64,000 nucleotides of DNA from Puccinia triticina (GCF_026914185.1 NC_070573.1:1116001-1180000), one strand, 5' to 3'. Counted from the stretch's first letter, positions 1 to 11,280 are shown. A program made the numbers and translations. The notes: generated by a model not told the origin, from the letters alone.

Positions 1-2
1 GG

Positions 3-613
3 CATAAATACATTTTAGCTCAAACTACCGACTCTGGCTCCAACAACGGCACCATGACCGCTGAGGTGAACCAAATAGTTGCCAAGAAGACCAAAATCAA
101 ACTAAACCTTTCCAGCAATCACATCCGCTGCTTCTGCCACAAAATTGCATCAATTTTGACTGCTTGCCTCAAGGCAATCAACTTTGAAACTACGGGTTTG
201 ACCAAGGTCAAAAAAGTACCCTTGGCTACATTCCTGGCCTGGAGATGATTGGTGAAGAAATTGAATTACCCAACAAGGCCAATTGGTTCAACCCTGATGT
301 GGATGAATATGGTGAGGATGTCAATCTAGATGATGATGAATTGGAACCTGATACTGATACCAAGACCCCCAAAGCAATGAAGATGAATGATGTGGCTCAG
401 GTCCTTAAGAAGGTTGACTTTGTGATTCAAAGGATCACCTCTTTGGCCGCCAAACAATCAGAATTTGCAGTTTGGAGCCGCAAAATTGAATACAACGGAC
501 CATTCCTCATTTCTGGGTATGGAATACGTTGGAATATGAAGTGGCAGAGCCAAGACTGTGTGTACCAGGGTTGTGACATCATCAACAAACTGATTGAAAA
601 TTTCAGGAAGGCC
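3..613 (+). pseudogene. hAT transposase, N-terminal/central part, interrupted
   Basis: A hAT-family transposase fragment. The frame open from the window edge reads AQTTDSGSNNGTM, then NHIRCFCHKIASILTACLKA, the zinc-coordinating/His-rich block seen in many fungal hAT proteins. About position 195-210, at a run of six A, the frame shifts by one, and the downstream frame continues STLGYIPGLEMIGEE, then an acidic stretch (DDDELEPDTD), then RWNMKWQSQDCVYQ and IINKLIENFRKA. The gene stops abruptly at 613, where the giant CACTG element begins. Its continuation (C-terminal catalytic and dimerisation regions) resumes in the same orientation at 52481. The frameshift and the split make it dead. What hAT subfamily it belongs to cannot be told from here, and its 5' end lies outside the window. 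Confidence 0.8.
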
Positions 614-739
614 CACTGCCAGCATTTAAGCCTCGGATGCGCGCATCCCCGTTAATCTGGGATGCACGCAACCAATTTAACATTGGTTGCGCGTATCCGA
701 TGCAATCCGCATCCGAGTTGACATCGGGGGACAGTAACC
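614..739 (+). repeat. Left terminal inverted repeat tip of the giant element
   Basis: Matches the reverse complement of 52354-52479 with only a few differences (for example CCTCGG against CCTTGG, and AACCAATT against AACCGATT). Contains internal small palindromes around GATGCGCGCATC. It is cut at 739 by the Copia insertion and resumes at 5945; the undisturbed right arm reads straight through GACAGTAACCCGAGGG. Confidence 0.85.
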
Positions 740-1028
740 TGTTGCGACAAACTGGAGCAGCAAAGACGAGCGGAGAGAGTGTGTTGGAAGGATAAATTTC
801 AACATGAGATGAAGTGAGGAAAACAATGAGAAAGAGAAAGAAGATACTGACCTGGAGCAGCAAAGACGAGCGGAGAGAGTGTGTTGGAAGGATGGGGAAA
901 AGGATTTGACCAACACTGCTGCTCCAGGTTATATAGAGTTCGGAGAGAAGAGGAAAAGGATGTCACAGTATGTGATATGTACATGACACGAAAGATTGAA
1001 GCATACTACAAGATGAGCCACCTCAACA
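740..1028 (-). repeat. Copia LTR (3' LTR in element orientation)
   Basis: 289 bp, identical by eye at every base to 5656-5944. Contains an internal direct repeat of about 41 bp (starting TGGAGCAGCAAAGACG at 752 and again at 853). Confidence 0.95.
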
Positions 1029-1037
1029 CCCCCCCTT
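1029..1037 (-). other. Polypurine tract of the Copia element
   Basis: On the minus strand AAGGGGGGG directly abuts the 3' LTR, the expected place for plus-strand priming. Confidence 0.7.
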
Positions 1038-1093
1038 GCTGAAAACCTGAGATGGAATGGAAAGACAAACAAAGAGAGATATGAGAAAAAAAT

Positions 1094-4000
1094 TCAGACA
1101 ATGCCAAACATGGTCCTGTGTTTTTCGAGGAGGACGCGCGGGAGCGGTTTTGTGAGCATGTCGGCGAGCATGTCGTGTGTTGAGACGTGGAAGATTTCAA
1201 TTTTGCGATCTTTGACGCATTCCCGAACAAAATGATATCGGGCGTCGATGTGCTTGGTCCGTGAGTGATGTTCAGGATTGTTTGCAAGTGCTTCTGCTCC
1301 TTCGTTATCGACATGTAGGGGTATGGCTGCGTGGGGGCGAAGGTTAAGTTCTGTGAGAATGTTGCGTAGCCATAGGCCTTCTTTGCACGAATCCGAAAGC
1401 GCCTTGTATTCTGACTCAGTACTTGACAGCGAAACCGTAGCCTGCTTCCTTGACTTCCACGAGATAGCCCCGTTACCGACCCGGTAGGTGTATGCCGATG
1501 TTGAGCGTCTGTCTTCGCGATCCTCTGCCCAGTCGGCGTCCGAAAATCCGTTGCATGTTAACGTACCGCCAAGACGAAGTCGGAGAGATTTGGTCGTATT
1601 CAAGTAGTTTAGGATGCGGATTGCGGCGAACCAGTGAGCTGCTGAGGGGTCTTTGAGGAACTGCAAAAGTTTGTTGACAGCAAAGGAAACGTCCGGTCAA
1701 GTGCATTGGGCAACCCACAACAGGGATCCAATGATTTGATTGTACGGCCCGGGGGAGGGGGCATCGTCCGCTTGACGGCGGCGAAGATCTTTGAAGAAGG
1801 TATCCGTTGGGGTGAGAGTCGAGATAGAAGGGGATGAGAGAAATCGCTCCACCACATCCTCAATGTAGTGGGTTTGGGACATGTAAAGAAGGCAGTTGTC
1901 GATATCCCGGGTGATCTTAATGGAGAGGAAATGGTGAAGATCCTCGTCAGCACCAATTTTGAAACGCGCACCGAGGGAAGAGATGAGCTCGGCCACATAA
2001 GAGTTCTTGCCGACGATTGCGAGATCGTCAACATGAACAGTAACAGCGCAGATGAGGTCTTTTCCTTTGAGCCGGAAATACAAAGTCGGATCGTACTTGG
2101 ATTGTTGAAGTCCAAGATTGAGAAGAGCGCCGTGTAGTTTGTGGTTCCATTGTTGGGGTGATTGCTTCAGTCCGTATAGGGAGCGCAAAACCTCGCAGAC
2201 ATAGTCTGGGTGAGAAGAATCTTCAAAACCAGCGGGTTGTTCCATGTACACAGGGGAGTCGAGTTGTCCGTTGAGGAAAGCCGTTTTGAAGTTGACCTGT
2301 CGTCCTGTCCACTTTCTGATGGCGAGAAGGCTACATATTAGACGCAGAGTCTCCATGCGTAAAGTCGGAGAGAAGACTTCGTCATAGTCTTCGCCGTGGA
2401 TCTGGGAATAACCCATAGCAACAAGTCGTGCTTTAAGTTTTTGAATGGATTTGTCGGGTCGACGTTTGACCTTAAAGACCCATTTTGACTTGATTATCTT
2501 CCGTTTTTCCGGTCGAGGGACAAGGCGCCAGGTATCCATACCAATGAGGGAGGAAAATTCTTCTGCCGCAGCTTTGAGCCAGCGGTCTTTGTCCGGAGAG
2601 CGTTGGAGCTGTTTCCATGTTTTCGGAGTATCTACTTCGGGGATAGCGGCAGATTTGGACCAGTGGCCGTAACGCTTGGGGGCTTTACAAGACCTGTTCG
2701 AGCGGCGGACCGGAGGAGGAGTGGGAATTTGAGGCAGGGAAGGTGGAAGGGGAATGGACGGAGGAAGAGAATCACACGTGTCCGCGGGAGTGATGGGAGT
2801 CGGTTCCATAGTTTCAGTGGAAGCCTGAGCGGGAGGGAGAGATGGGGGAATAGAAGGAATAGGTAGAAGGGAAGGGGGAGAAGACGGCCGCAGAAAGGGC
2901 GATGGGAGAGAGACCGGAGACGGTGCTGACTTACCCTCAGAAGGGAGGGTTTCGGGAGAGCTGGGAAGCGAAGTGGTCGCTGGATGTCGGAGCTGGTTGA
3001 GAGGAGCATGCATCGACGCAGTTAGCTTCCTATCAAAACGGTCCTGAAGAGGAATGTGAAGAGGAGGGGAGTCCAGAATGGAGGGGCGGGGGTCGGCGAA
3101 AGGGGCGGAAGGGGGTGAGGAAGGAACAGAGACAGGCGTAGAAATCGGTAGGGATCGGGAAGGAGGCCATGGGAGCTCAACAGTTATTTCTGGAGGCGGA
3201 CCAACAACGCGATGATTGTACGGGAAGACCGTATTGTGAAAGATGACGTCCCGTGTTTTGAGAACTCGTTTGCTTTGGAGATCCCAAACGCGGTAGCCGT
3301 TTCCGTCCGAGAGGTATGATAAGAAAAGGGAGGCGCGTCCTTTTGGGTCGAGTTTCTTTCAATCGGCTTCTGGAACTTTGTACCACGCTAGACATCCGAA
3401 AGGGTGAAGGTCCTGGAAAGGAACGGGATCAGTTCCAAGGATGGAGTTGGGAGAATGGAATCCAGAAGGGGTAGATAGAGGGAAAGAATTGTAGGAGAAA
3501 AGAATATGGCGGAGGGCATCGGCCCAGAAAGACTTCGGAAGTTTAGCGTTTAAGAGAACACAACGAATAAGATTGCCAAAAGTCCTGTTTGCACGTTCCG
3601 CCACGCCGTTGAGTTCTGGAGAGTGAGGAGGTCCGGGTTCATGATGGATGCCCGAGTCGAGGAGGAAAGTTTCAAAAGCTTTAGAGAGATATTCGCCCCC
3701 GTTATCGGAACGAAGAGAGACTATTTTGTGGAGGCCATTTTTCTCAAAAGAAGATTTGAAGAGTTTGAAACAGCGAAAAACTTCGCTTTTGCATTTCATG
3801 GGCATGATGGAAACAGCCTTGGAGCAATCATCAATAAAAGCAACAAAATACTTATATCCCTCTCTGGAGAGAACTTCAAACGATCCTACATCTGAGTGAA
3901 TAAGAGTACCGGGGGAAGAGGATCGATAAGGGGAACGAGAAAAGAAAGGGGACCGATGCATTTTTGACTGGATACAGACGGGACATTGCTGGACGTCTAA

Positions 4001-4615
4001 TTCGTTCATAAATGACGGCTTGATGCCGTTGAGGTGGAGAAGCCTTTTAAGGGCTTTAAGATTCAAATGCGACAGCCTGATGTGGTAACCAAGAAGGGAA
4101 TTGTCAGCTTGATGGGAGTTGTCCAGAGAAGCAGACCGGGACGTCACCTCGGCAGAGGGTAGATAGAATAGGTTGCCCTTGCGATATCCTTGGCCGACAA
4201 GAGAACCGGAAGCTTCGAAATCCTTGGCGTCGTAGATGTCGCATGACGTTGGCGTAAAGACGATGCGGAGGGAGGAATCACACATGGCAGCAACCGAGAG
4301 GAGGGGCTCATGAAGATCCGGAACGACGAGGGTCTTGACTGTCTTGGAGACAGTGAGTGGCAGGGAAGAGTCTCCTCTGTGTGTGGCATGAACCATGGAG
4401 TGGTCTGCCAAACGGATGGGAACCAACGATGGTTTGATGCGGATGACTTGATTTGAGTCCGGAGTCATGCTCATTGAGCAGCCGGAGTCAATGTTGAAAT
4501 CGGTGGAGGCTTTCGACGCTGAGTGTTCGACGGAGTGAGTGAAGACGTTACCGGCGTATTCGGAGCCGGAGTAATTAGATTCGTCTGCCGAGTTCCCACC
4601 GAGCTCCACAACCAT
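1094..4615 (-). pseudogene. pol: Copia pol: protease, integrase, reverse transcriptase, RNase H
   Basis: One reading frame with two in-frame TGA stops (3359-3361 and 1697-1699). In order: aspartic protease with DSGCSMSMTP (near 4480); GAG-pre-integrase with HIRLSHLN and CPVCIQSK; integrase core with the three acidic blocks HSDVGSF, RSDNGGEY and PELNGVAERANR; then, after the first stop, KKLDPKGRA and the usual copia link region; reverse transcriptase with KSKWVFKVK, QVNFKTAFLNG, SLYGLKQSPQQW and VHVDDL; and RNase H with SDADWA, SLSSTESEYKAL and TKHIDARYHFV. Two residues are odd: the first catalytic Asp of the reverse transcriptase (usually in VDVKTAF) is Asn here, and the usual YVDD is HVDD. 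Both stops sit where Arg is expected and fit CGA to TGA change. Confidence 0.92.
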
Positions 4616-4763
4616 AGTGAGACCTGCCTTGGCGGGGGGTTGAGGAGATTGGCGGTTGCGGCTGGGGGCTTGACGACTTGAACCCTCGCGTCGGTTGGAA
4701 CCTTTTTCAGAGTCCGAACGACGATTGGCCTCATAGTCTTGTCGTTGTGAATGTTGGTGATCT

Positions 4764-5522
4764 TTAAGAACACGGGCCGCAGAGTCGCATGCGGACAGCT
4801 CGTGTCCCTTGACTCGACAGAAGGAGCAGTACAGGGAGTCGTTGAAGGGGGGGGCGACCCTTGCCAGCGGTGGACACTCTAGCTTTCGAGGAAGAAACTG
4901 AGACTTCTTCTTCCGAGCGGGATTTTCGACGAAGAGATTCGGCCTTCAGAGCTGAGACGATGGGTGACGACGTGACGGAGTCTTCATTCATCATTGAAGA
5001 AACACAATGAAGCCAGTCACTCGGGAGAGACCCCAAAAGTGCAGCGGCATGTATATCATCGATGGTCAGAGGTTTCGCGGCGGTGATGAGCGAATTGAGA
5101 CGTTCGGCACAGGTAGCCATTTCCTTGATGTGGCCATCGACATCGTCATCGGTGAGACGGAGAAGAACTAGCTTTCGAAGCCAATAGATACGACCTCCTG
5201 CAGTGGAGTCAAGGTGAGCTTCTTGTAGAGCATCCCACATTCCCTTCGCATCGGTGGGGAAAGAGCGGATGAGGCGAAAGTTGTCTTGATGGACGGTTCG
5301 AACAATGAAGGAGCAAACATCGGAGTTATCCTTTGCCCATTTTGCGGTTCGGTCCTCGGGTTTCACGTCCTCAAGAAGATATCCGAGACCGATGGAGGTG
5401 AGATGAACAATAACGGCAAATTTCCAGTTTAGATAGTTGGAGTTTGGCGCCGGAGCCTGAAGTTGTGGGATACCGGTGACCTTGAGTGAGGACGGTTCCA
5501 AAGGGGCAGCGAGATCTGCCAT
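4764..5522 (-). pseudogene. gag: Copia gag with zinc knuckle, frameshifted
   Basis: Starts at the ATG at 5522, MADLAAPLEPSS. It shows the copia gag signature: NYLNWKFAV near residue 28, a capsid-type region with MWDALQEAHLDSTAGG, and LGSLPSDWLHCVSSM. The frame is lost at a run of eight G on the plus strand (4847-4854); with seven, the frame would read into a CX2CX4HX4C zinc knuckle encoded at 4787-4828 (YCSFCRVKGHELSAC), which lies in the frame that leads on to pol. The single extra base could be a mutation or a homopolymer sequencing error. Its product would form the virus-like particle core. Confidence 0.88.
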
Positions 5523-5613
5523 GATGGTTTTTGATTTGAAGACAAAAAGCGGGCCGAGTTGATCCTATTGATGTTGAACACACGTGAAGTCTGAGGTCGT
5601 TTGTGCTTTGTTT

Positions 5614-5655
5614 GTCGGAGGGTTGCGCTGGTTAAGTGCAGCTGGGCTCATAACC
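5614..5655 (-). other. Copia primer-binding site complementary to a 5' half of tRNA-Met
   Basis: The plus strand here reads like the 5' half of a tRNA-Met: acceptor side from GTCGGAG, a D-arm region with GCTGGTTAA, then the anticodon arm CTGGG-CTCATAA-CC with anticodon CAT, ending exactly at the LTR border. On the element strand this is the complement, directly after the 5' LTR. Copia of Drosophila is known to prime from a tRNA-Met fragment cut in the anticodon loop, so this reads as the same mechanism. Confidence 0.75.
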
Positions 5656-5944
5656 TGTTGCGACAAACTGGAGCAGCAAAGACGAGCGGAGAGAGTGTGT
5701 TGGAAGGATAAATTTCAACATGAGATGAAGTGAGGAAAACAATGAGAAAGAGAAAGAAGATACTGACCTGGAGCAGCAAAGACGAGCGGAGAGAGTGTGT
5801 TGGAAGGATGGGGAAAAGGATTTGACCAACACTGCTGCTCCAGGTTATATAGAGTTCGGAGAGAAGAGGAAAAGGATGTCACAGTATGTGATATGTACAT
5901 GACACGAAAGATTGAAGCATACTACAAGATGAGCCACCTCAACA
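5656..5944 (-). repeat. Copia LTR (5' LTR in element orientation)
   Basis: 289 bp, TG...CA ends, identical to 740-1028; followed by target duplication TAACC. Confidence 0.95.
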
Positions 5945-6224
5945 TAACCCAAGGGTTTTGCCACCCAATTCAAACTCGGCTGGTCCGCGGCCAAGCCAAA
6001 ATCGGCAGGCTGTCTGACCGACGAAGTAAATTCCTCGATCAGTGGCCAGCCGAGTTAACCTCGGCCGCCACCAACCGAGCAATGGAAGCTTGGTTGACAG
6101 CTCAAGCGAGCTTTCATCTGATATGAAAGCTCGGTTACGGACCCACCGAGTAAAATGAACATTTTTTTTTTTTTTTTTTTTTTAAGTGTAATTTCGCCCT
6201 TAGCATTGTACAATATGAACATTG
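5945..6224 (+). repeat. Left-arm subterminal sequence resuming after Copia
   Basis: Continues the arm interrupted at 739. Mirrors 52140-52353 in the right arm, with the extra 60 bases of the LINE stub (6164-6214 plus one copy of its 9-bp duplication). No gene seen. Confidence 0.8.
6164..6214 (-). mobile_element. LINE 3'-end stub with poly(A) and 9-bp target duplication
   Basis: A T run (6162-6183) followed by 31 bases lies between two copies of ATGAACATT (6155-6163 and 6215-6223). Read on the minus strand the 31 bases resemble the 3' end of the LINE at 19206-22729 (shared CAATGCTAA and CACTT before the A tract). The right arm has the empty site with one ATGAACATT-like copy. This fits a severely 5'-truncated target-primed insertion of the same LINE family. 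Confidence 0.75.
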
Positions 6225-6425
6225 GTGGGTCAATCACCGAGGATTTCAAATGATCGGTGGGTAAATCACCGATGATTTCGAATCATCGGTGGGTAAATCA
6301 CCGATGATTTCGAATCATTGGTGGGTAAATCACCGATGATTTCGAATCATTGGTGGGTAAATCACCGATGATTTCGAATCATCGGTGAGTCAACAGCCGA
6401 TGATTTTGAATCATCGGCTGTTCCA
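6225..6425 (+). repeat. 32-bp palindromic tandem array, left arm
   Basis: About five to six units of ~32 bp. Each unit holds two hairpin stems: ATCGGTG paired with CACCGAT around a 7-base loop, and ATGATT paired with AATCAT around TCG. The last unit varies (CAGCCGATGATTTTGAATCATCGGCTG). The right arm has fewer units at 52010-52140. Confidence 0.85.
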
Positions 6426-6439
6426 CCCTCCTCGGAGAA

Positions 6440-7740
6440 CTTTCCCGGGGAGGAGCCCTCCGGCAGTTAGCACGTCGAGCCACAGTGGCCGGAGCAGTCT
6501 GCTCGCTGGTCCAAGAACTCGACTCGCCGGTCCAAGCAGACTGCTCAGACTAGCAAGCAGTGCTGCCCGATCACGTACAGGTACTATACCCGCTTCGCCA
6601 GCAGGTTAACCTGTCAAGCTGCTGGCCGAGCAGGTCAACCTGCAGGCCAAGCAGGTTCAGGTACCTGGCCAGCGAGCGGGTCAACCTGCTGGCCAAGCAG
6701 GTAACAGTACCTGGTCGGCGAGCAGGCTGACCTACTCGCCGAGCAGGTAAAAGCTTGTCGAGCAGGTACTTTTACCTGCTCGGCCATTAGCATAACCTGC
6801 TTGTTGAGCATGTACGGTTACAGGTACTTGCTCCGACTCGGCCAGCAGTTCAACCTGCTGGCCAGGAAATAGTACCTGCTCGGCGAGCAGGTTGACCTAC
6901 TCGCCGAGCAGGTAAAAGCTCGCCGAGCAGGTAAAAGCTCGGCGAGCAGGTAAAAGCTCGCCGAGCAGGTATTTCTACCTGCTCGGCCATCAACCTGGTC
7001 GCCGGGCAGGTACAGTTACAGGTACCTGCTCCGGCTCGGCCAGCGGGTCATCCTGCTGGCCAAGTAGGTAACAGTACCTGCTCGGCGAGCAGGTTGACCT
7101 ACTTGCCGAGCAGGTAAAAGCTCGCCGAGCAGGTACTTTTACCTGCTCGGCCATCGGGATGACCTGCTCGCTGAGCAGGTAGTTACAGGTACCTGCTCCG
7201 GCTCGGCCAGCGGGTCATCCTACTGGCCAAGCAGGTAACAGCTCGCCGAGCAGGTATTTTTACCTGCTCGGCCATCAACCTGGTCGCCGGGCAGGTACAG
7301 TTACACGTACCTTCTCCGGCTCGGCCAGCGGGTCATCCTGCTGGCCAAGCAGGTAACAGTACCTGCTTGGTGAGCTTTTCCCTGCTCGCCGAGTAGGTCA
7401 ACCTGCTCGCCGAGCAGGTATTTTTACCTGCTCGGCCATCAGGATGACCTGCCTGCCGAGCAGGTGCTTTTACCTGCTTGGTAAGCAGGTTGACCTGATC
7501 TTCAAGCAGATACCTGTAGCCGCTTCGAAGCGGGAACAAGTACCTGCTCGCCCAGCAGGTACTGTTACCTGCTTGGCCAGTTGACCTGCTGGCCGCGCCG
7601 GAGCAGGTACCTGTAACTGTACCTGCTCAGCGAGCAGGTCATCCCGATGGCCGAGCAGGTAAAAATACCTGCTTGGCGAGCTTTTACCTGCTCGGCAACC
7701 ATGTAGGTCATAACCTGCCAGTGCTAGCCAATTCCTGAGG
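6440..7740. repeat. GC-rich palindrome-dense region, left arm
   Basis: Dozens of copies of CTGCTCG-S-CGAGCAG and shorter GAGCAGGT/ACCTGCTC motifs in alternating orientation, with a loose higher-order unit including CTGGCCAAGCAGGTAACAGTACC. No credible coding frame. Mirrored at 50690-51975. The dense inverted motifs in a subterminal position resemble the subterminal repeats that CACTA transposases bind, but this is inference. Confidence 0.8.
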
Positions 7741-7779
7741 GCAAATCTCCGCAGGCAAACTGCTAAAACTGCTAAAGCA

Positions 7780-9703
7780 ATTTTTCCTGGGAGCAAAACT
7801 CCACAGGCAAACTGCTAAAGCAGTTTTCCTGGGAGCAAAACTCCACAGGCAAACTGCTAAAGCAGTTTTCCTGGGAGCAAAACTCCACAGGCAAACTGCT
7901 AAAGCAGTCTTCCTGGGAGCAAAACTCCACAGGCAAACTGCTAAAGCAGTCTTCCTGGGAGCAAAACTCCACAGGCAAACTGCTAAAGCAGTTTTCCTGG
8001 GAGCAAAACTCCACAGGCAAACTGCTAAAGCAGTTTTCCTGGGAGCAAAACTCCACAGGCAAACTGCTAAAGCAGTTTTCCTGGGAGCAAAACTCCACAG
8101 GCAAACTGCTAAAGCAGTTTTCCTGGGAGCAAAACTCCACAGGCAAACTGCTAAAGCAGTTTTCCTGGGAGCAAAACTCCACAGGCAAACTGCTAAAGCA
8201 GTTTTCCTGGGAGCAAAACTCCACAGGCAAACTGCTAAAGCAGTTTTCCTGGGAGCAAAACTCCACAGGCAAACTGCTAAAGCAGTTTTCCTGGGAGCAA
8301 AACTCCACAGGCAAACTGCTAAAGCAGTTTTCCTGGGAGCAAAACTCCACAGGCAAACTGCTAAAGCAGTTTTCCTGGGAGCAAAACTCCACAGGCAAAC
8401 TGCTAAAGCAGTTTTCCTGGGAGCAAAACTCCACAGGCAAACTGCTAAAGCAGTTTTCCTGGGAGCAAAACTCCACAGGCAAACTGCTAAAGCAGTTTTC
8501 CTGGGAGCAAAACTCCACAGGCAAACTGCTAAAGCAGTTTTCCTGGGAGCAAAACTCCACAGGCAAACTGCTAAAGCAGTTTTCCTGGGAGCAAAACTCC
8601 ACAGGCAAACTGCTAAAGCAGTTTTCCTGGGAGCAAAACTCCACAGGCAAACTGCTAAAGCAGTTTTCCTGGGAGCAAAACTCCACAGGCAAACTGCTAA
8701 AGCAGTTTTCCTGGGAGCAAAACTCCACAGGCAAACTGCTAAAGCAGTTTTCCTGGGAGCAAAACTCCACAGGCAAACTGCTAAAGCAGTCTTCCTGGGA
8801 GCAAAACTCCACAGGCAAACTGCTAAAGCAGTTTTCCTGGGAGCAAAACTCCACAGGCAAACTGCTAAAGCAGTTTTCCTGGGAGCAAAACTCCACAGGC
8901 AAACTGCTAAAGCAGTTTTCCTGGGAGCAAAACTCCACAGGCAAACTGCTAAAGCAGTTTTCCTGGGAGCAAAACTCCACAGGCAAACTGCTAAAGCAGT
9001 TTTCCTGGGAGCAAAACTCCACAGGCAAACTGCTAAAGCAGTTTTCCTGGGAGCAAAACTCCACAGGCAAACTGCTAAAGCAGTTTTCCTGGGAGCAAAA
9101 CTCCACAGGCAAACTGCTAAAGCAGTTTTCCTGGGAGCAAAACTCCACAGGCAAACTGCTAAAGCAGTTTTCCTGGGAGCAAAACTCCACAGGCAAACTG
9201 CTAAAGCAGTTTTCCTGGGAGCAAAACTCCACAGGCAAACTGCTAAAGCAGTTTTCCTGGGAGCAAAACTCCACAGGCAAACTGCTAAAGCAGTCTTCCT
9301 GGGAGCAAAACTCCACAGGCAAACTGCTAAAGCAGTTTTCCTGGGAGCAAAACTCCACAGGCAAACTGCTAAAGCAGTTTTCCTGGGAGCAAAACTCCAC
9401 AGGCAAACTGCTAAAGCAGTCTTCTTGGGAGCAAAACTCCACAGGCAAACTGCTAAAGCAGTTTTCCTGGGAGCAAAACTCCACAGGCAAACTGCTAAAG
9501 CAGTTTTCCTGGGAGCAAAACTCCACAGGCAAACTGCTAAAGCAGTCTTCCTGGGAGCAAAACTCCACAGGCAAACTGCTAAAGCAGTCTTCCTGGGAGC
9601 AAAACTCCACAGGCAAACTGCTAAAGCAGTCTTCCTGGGAGCAAAACTCCACAGGCAAACTGCTAAAGCAGTCTTCCTGGGAGCAAAACTCCACAGGCAA
9701 ACT
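7780..9703. repeat. 42-bp minisatellite, about 46 copies, left arm
   Basis: Near-perfect 42-bp unit with a hairpin core AAACTGCT-AA-AGCAGTTT. The main variation is T or C in the TTTTCC/TCTTCC position. Because 42 is a multiple of three, open frames run through on both strands (for example a 14-residue repeat PVEFCSQENCFSSL on the minus strand), but nothing suggests a gene: no promoter, no conserved flanking sequence, and the mirror array has only about 18 copies. Confidence 0.95.
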
Positions 9704-9919
9704 GAAAAAATAGGAGCAACTGAAAATAATATTTCTAATTAAAAACTCCGCTAGCTAATGACAATCTTTGAGGATTAAGAGAAATGTCTGAATAGTGAAT
9801 AGAAATCACCTGAAAGCAGGAACGCACTAGCTTTGTCTTTTGCCTAACTGCTGGATAGAGAGAAGAAAGAAAGCTTTGATCTGAGAATTGAGAGAAGAGA
9901 AGGCTACAAACGCAGGATA
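9704..9919. other. Spacer between 42-bp array and Copia fragment
   Basis: AT-rich sequence without a recognisable gene, mirrored at 49648-49863 in the right arm. Confidence 0.6.
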
Positions 9920-10921
9920 AAGCTACTTCCTCACTTTGATCAATCAACACACAGGGTTTATCAGCATCACTCTTCCCAAGAAGAAATCCGATGCCACCAC
10001 TGCAATTCTGGACTTTCAAAAATTCTTTGAGCGCCAGACTGGCCAAGTCATCATCAAGAAGATGATCACCAACGGGGGCGGGAAATTTTGTAATCACTCT
10101 CTTTTGGGTATCCTTCACCAAAGCAGAATTCAACACAACGCCTTGCCTCCCTACACCCCGCAGCACAATGGCGTAGCTGAGCAAGCCAACAAAACCATCA
10201 TCAACATGGACAGATGTATGATGGTGCAGTCTGAGCTTGCCAAGGAATGGTGGGGCAAAGCCGTTCTCACTGCGATGGCAACCACTAACTGCCTCCCTTC
10301 TCTCAGAAAAAGCAAGATCAGCCCAATCCAACAACTCTTTGGCAAGGTTCCCAACATGAAGTTCTTCTGACCCTTTGGCTGCAAAATGTGGGTGATCAAG
10401 CCCAACCAACTCCGCACATCCAAATTTGACGCCATCTTGTGGGATGGCATTCTCATTGGGTACACCAATGACTATTCTTCTTATAGGGTCATCAGGACCT
10501 CAGACAAGAAAATCATCGAGACGAGAAATGCATACTTCGATGAGTCACAATTCCCTTCATTCTCCGCGCTTAATCCTAGTCTTGATCTATCCCCTCTTGA
10601 TCCACTACCTGACTTCTCCGGACAACCACCTCTCCCACTCATCAATTTTGACAGCAATGAAGAGGAGGATCCTTGACAGGACCTCGATCCTGAAGATCAC
10701 TTGGACTCTGATGTTTCCTCCTCGTTGGACATGTCAGTGGGTAGCGACCTTGACCAACAGGGGCCTCCCCAGCCTGCTCAATGCCTCATCCTCCGCCTTG
10801 GTCCTCACCCGACTCGAGTCAATGGTGATGTTGACCCATCCAATATTATCAACCATCCTTGGCGGTCCGCTGTCATGGTTAATAAACCATCAGCACCACG
10901 TGAAGGTCCCGGGCTGAACTG
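9920..10921 (+). pseudogene. Copia integrase fragment in the left arm
   Basis: A truncated Copia pol. The frame reads LINQHTGFISITLPKKKSD, then FQKFFERQTGQV, TNGGGKF, PPYTPQHNGVAEQANKTI, and KEWWGKAVLTAM, which is the integrase core and its C-terminal side, followed by FGCKMWVIKP and SYRVIRTSDKKIIETRNAYF. The second catalytic block, normally TDNGGEF, has lost its acidic residue (TNGGGKF). TGA stops interrupt at 10368-10370 and 10674-10676. Reverse transcriptase is missing. A mirror copy with the same breaks lies at 48646-49647, so the decay predates or was copied with the arms. Confidence 0.9.
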
Positions 10922-11143
10922 ATTGAAATCTTGAAGTATCCAAGACCAAAAATCATCTATCTTTTGGTTATTAGACCGGATAGCATCTTCCAAAATCCTA
11001 ACCCACCTTTTTGACAGCTGCTCGTCTTCCTCCGTGGTGAAATTGGGTCCTCGGCGTTTGGTTGTATTTGTTGCCGCAGCGGGGGAGTTTGTGGCAGGGG
11101 CCGGTGATGGGGCTGAAGCATTCTGGGCCGTTGCGGCAGGCAT
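10922..11143 (-). pseudogene. SANT/Myb-like DNA-binding fragment, left arm
   Basis: Starts MPAATAQNASAPSPAP at 11143, a Pro/Ala-rich leader, then KRRGPNFTTEEDEQLSKRW and EDAIRSNNQKIDDFW, the tryptophan-spaced helix pattern of SANT/Myb_DNA-bind domains common in rust fungi next to Harbinger-type transposases. The frame runs into the 3' end of the Copia fragment, so the domain is truncated after about 65 residues. The mirror copy at 48424-48646 differs by WVRIS against WVRIL. Confidence 0.7.
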
Positions 11144-11280
11144 GGGATGGCAGTCTGGGGCGGCTGTTGATGTGGAGATGGGGCAATAGGTGGGTGTACC
11201 ACGGTTGAGATGGCTACATAGAGCTACTCTGGCTTAATCCAGGTGTTTTGCATATTCAAGTTGCTCTTAATCCCAGAAGC

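Larger units (their letters stand above)
740..5944 (-). mobile_element. Copia LTR retrotransposon, full length, recent insertion
   Basis: A 5,205-bp Ty1/copia element on the minus strand with identical 289-bp LTRs, TG...CA ends and a 5-bp target duplication TAACC (735-739 and 5945-5949). Order on the minus strand is primer site, gag with zinc knuckle, protease, integrase, reverse transcriptase, RNase H, polypurine tract, which is the copia order. The matching position in the right arm of the giant element (near 52354) is an unoccupied site, so insertion came after the arms formed. Coding capacity is destroyed by one frameshift and two TGA stops, so the copy probably moved with proteins supplied by another copy. 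Confidence 0.95.

Noticed and set aside
603..984. Short minus-strand frames over the LTRs (for example MYISHTVTSFSSS and MLVKSFSPSF)
   Set aside because: They lie wholly in LTR sequence and recur identically in the second LTR; shadows of the repeat.
6440..7740. Protein-coding frames in the GC-rich palindrome region (for example 7333-7796 minus strand)
   Set aside because: Composition and frames follow the CGAGCAGGT repeat; no domain or start context.
7772..9700. 642-codon frame of a 14-residue Cys-containing repeat (PVEFCSQENCFSSL), possibly a secreted repeat protein
   Set aside because: A 42-bp unit automatically gives one in-frame repeat per strand; the start codon is inside the array, there is no signal peptide outside the repeat, and the mirror copy has a frame-breaking short unit.
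7780..9703. CRISPR-like array
   Set aside because: There are no unique spacers between repeats, and the genome is eukaryotic.
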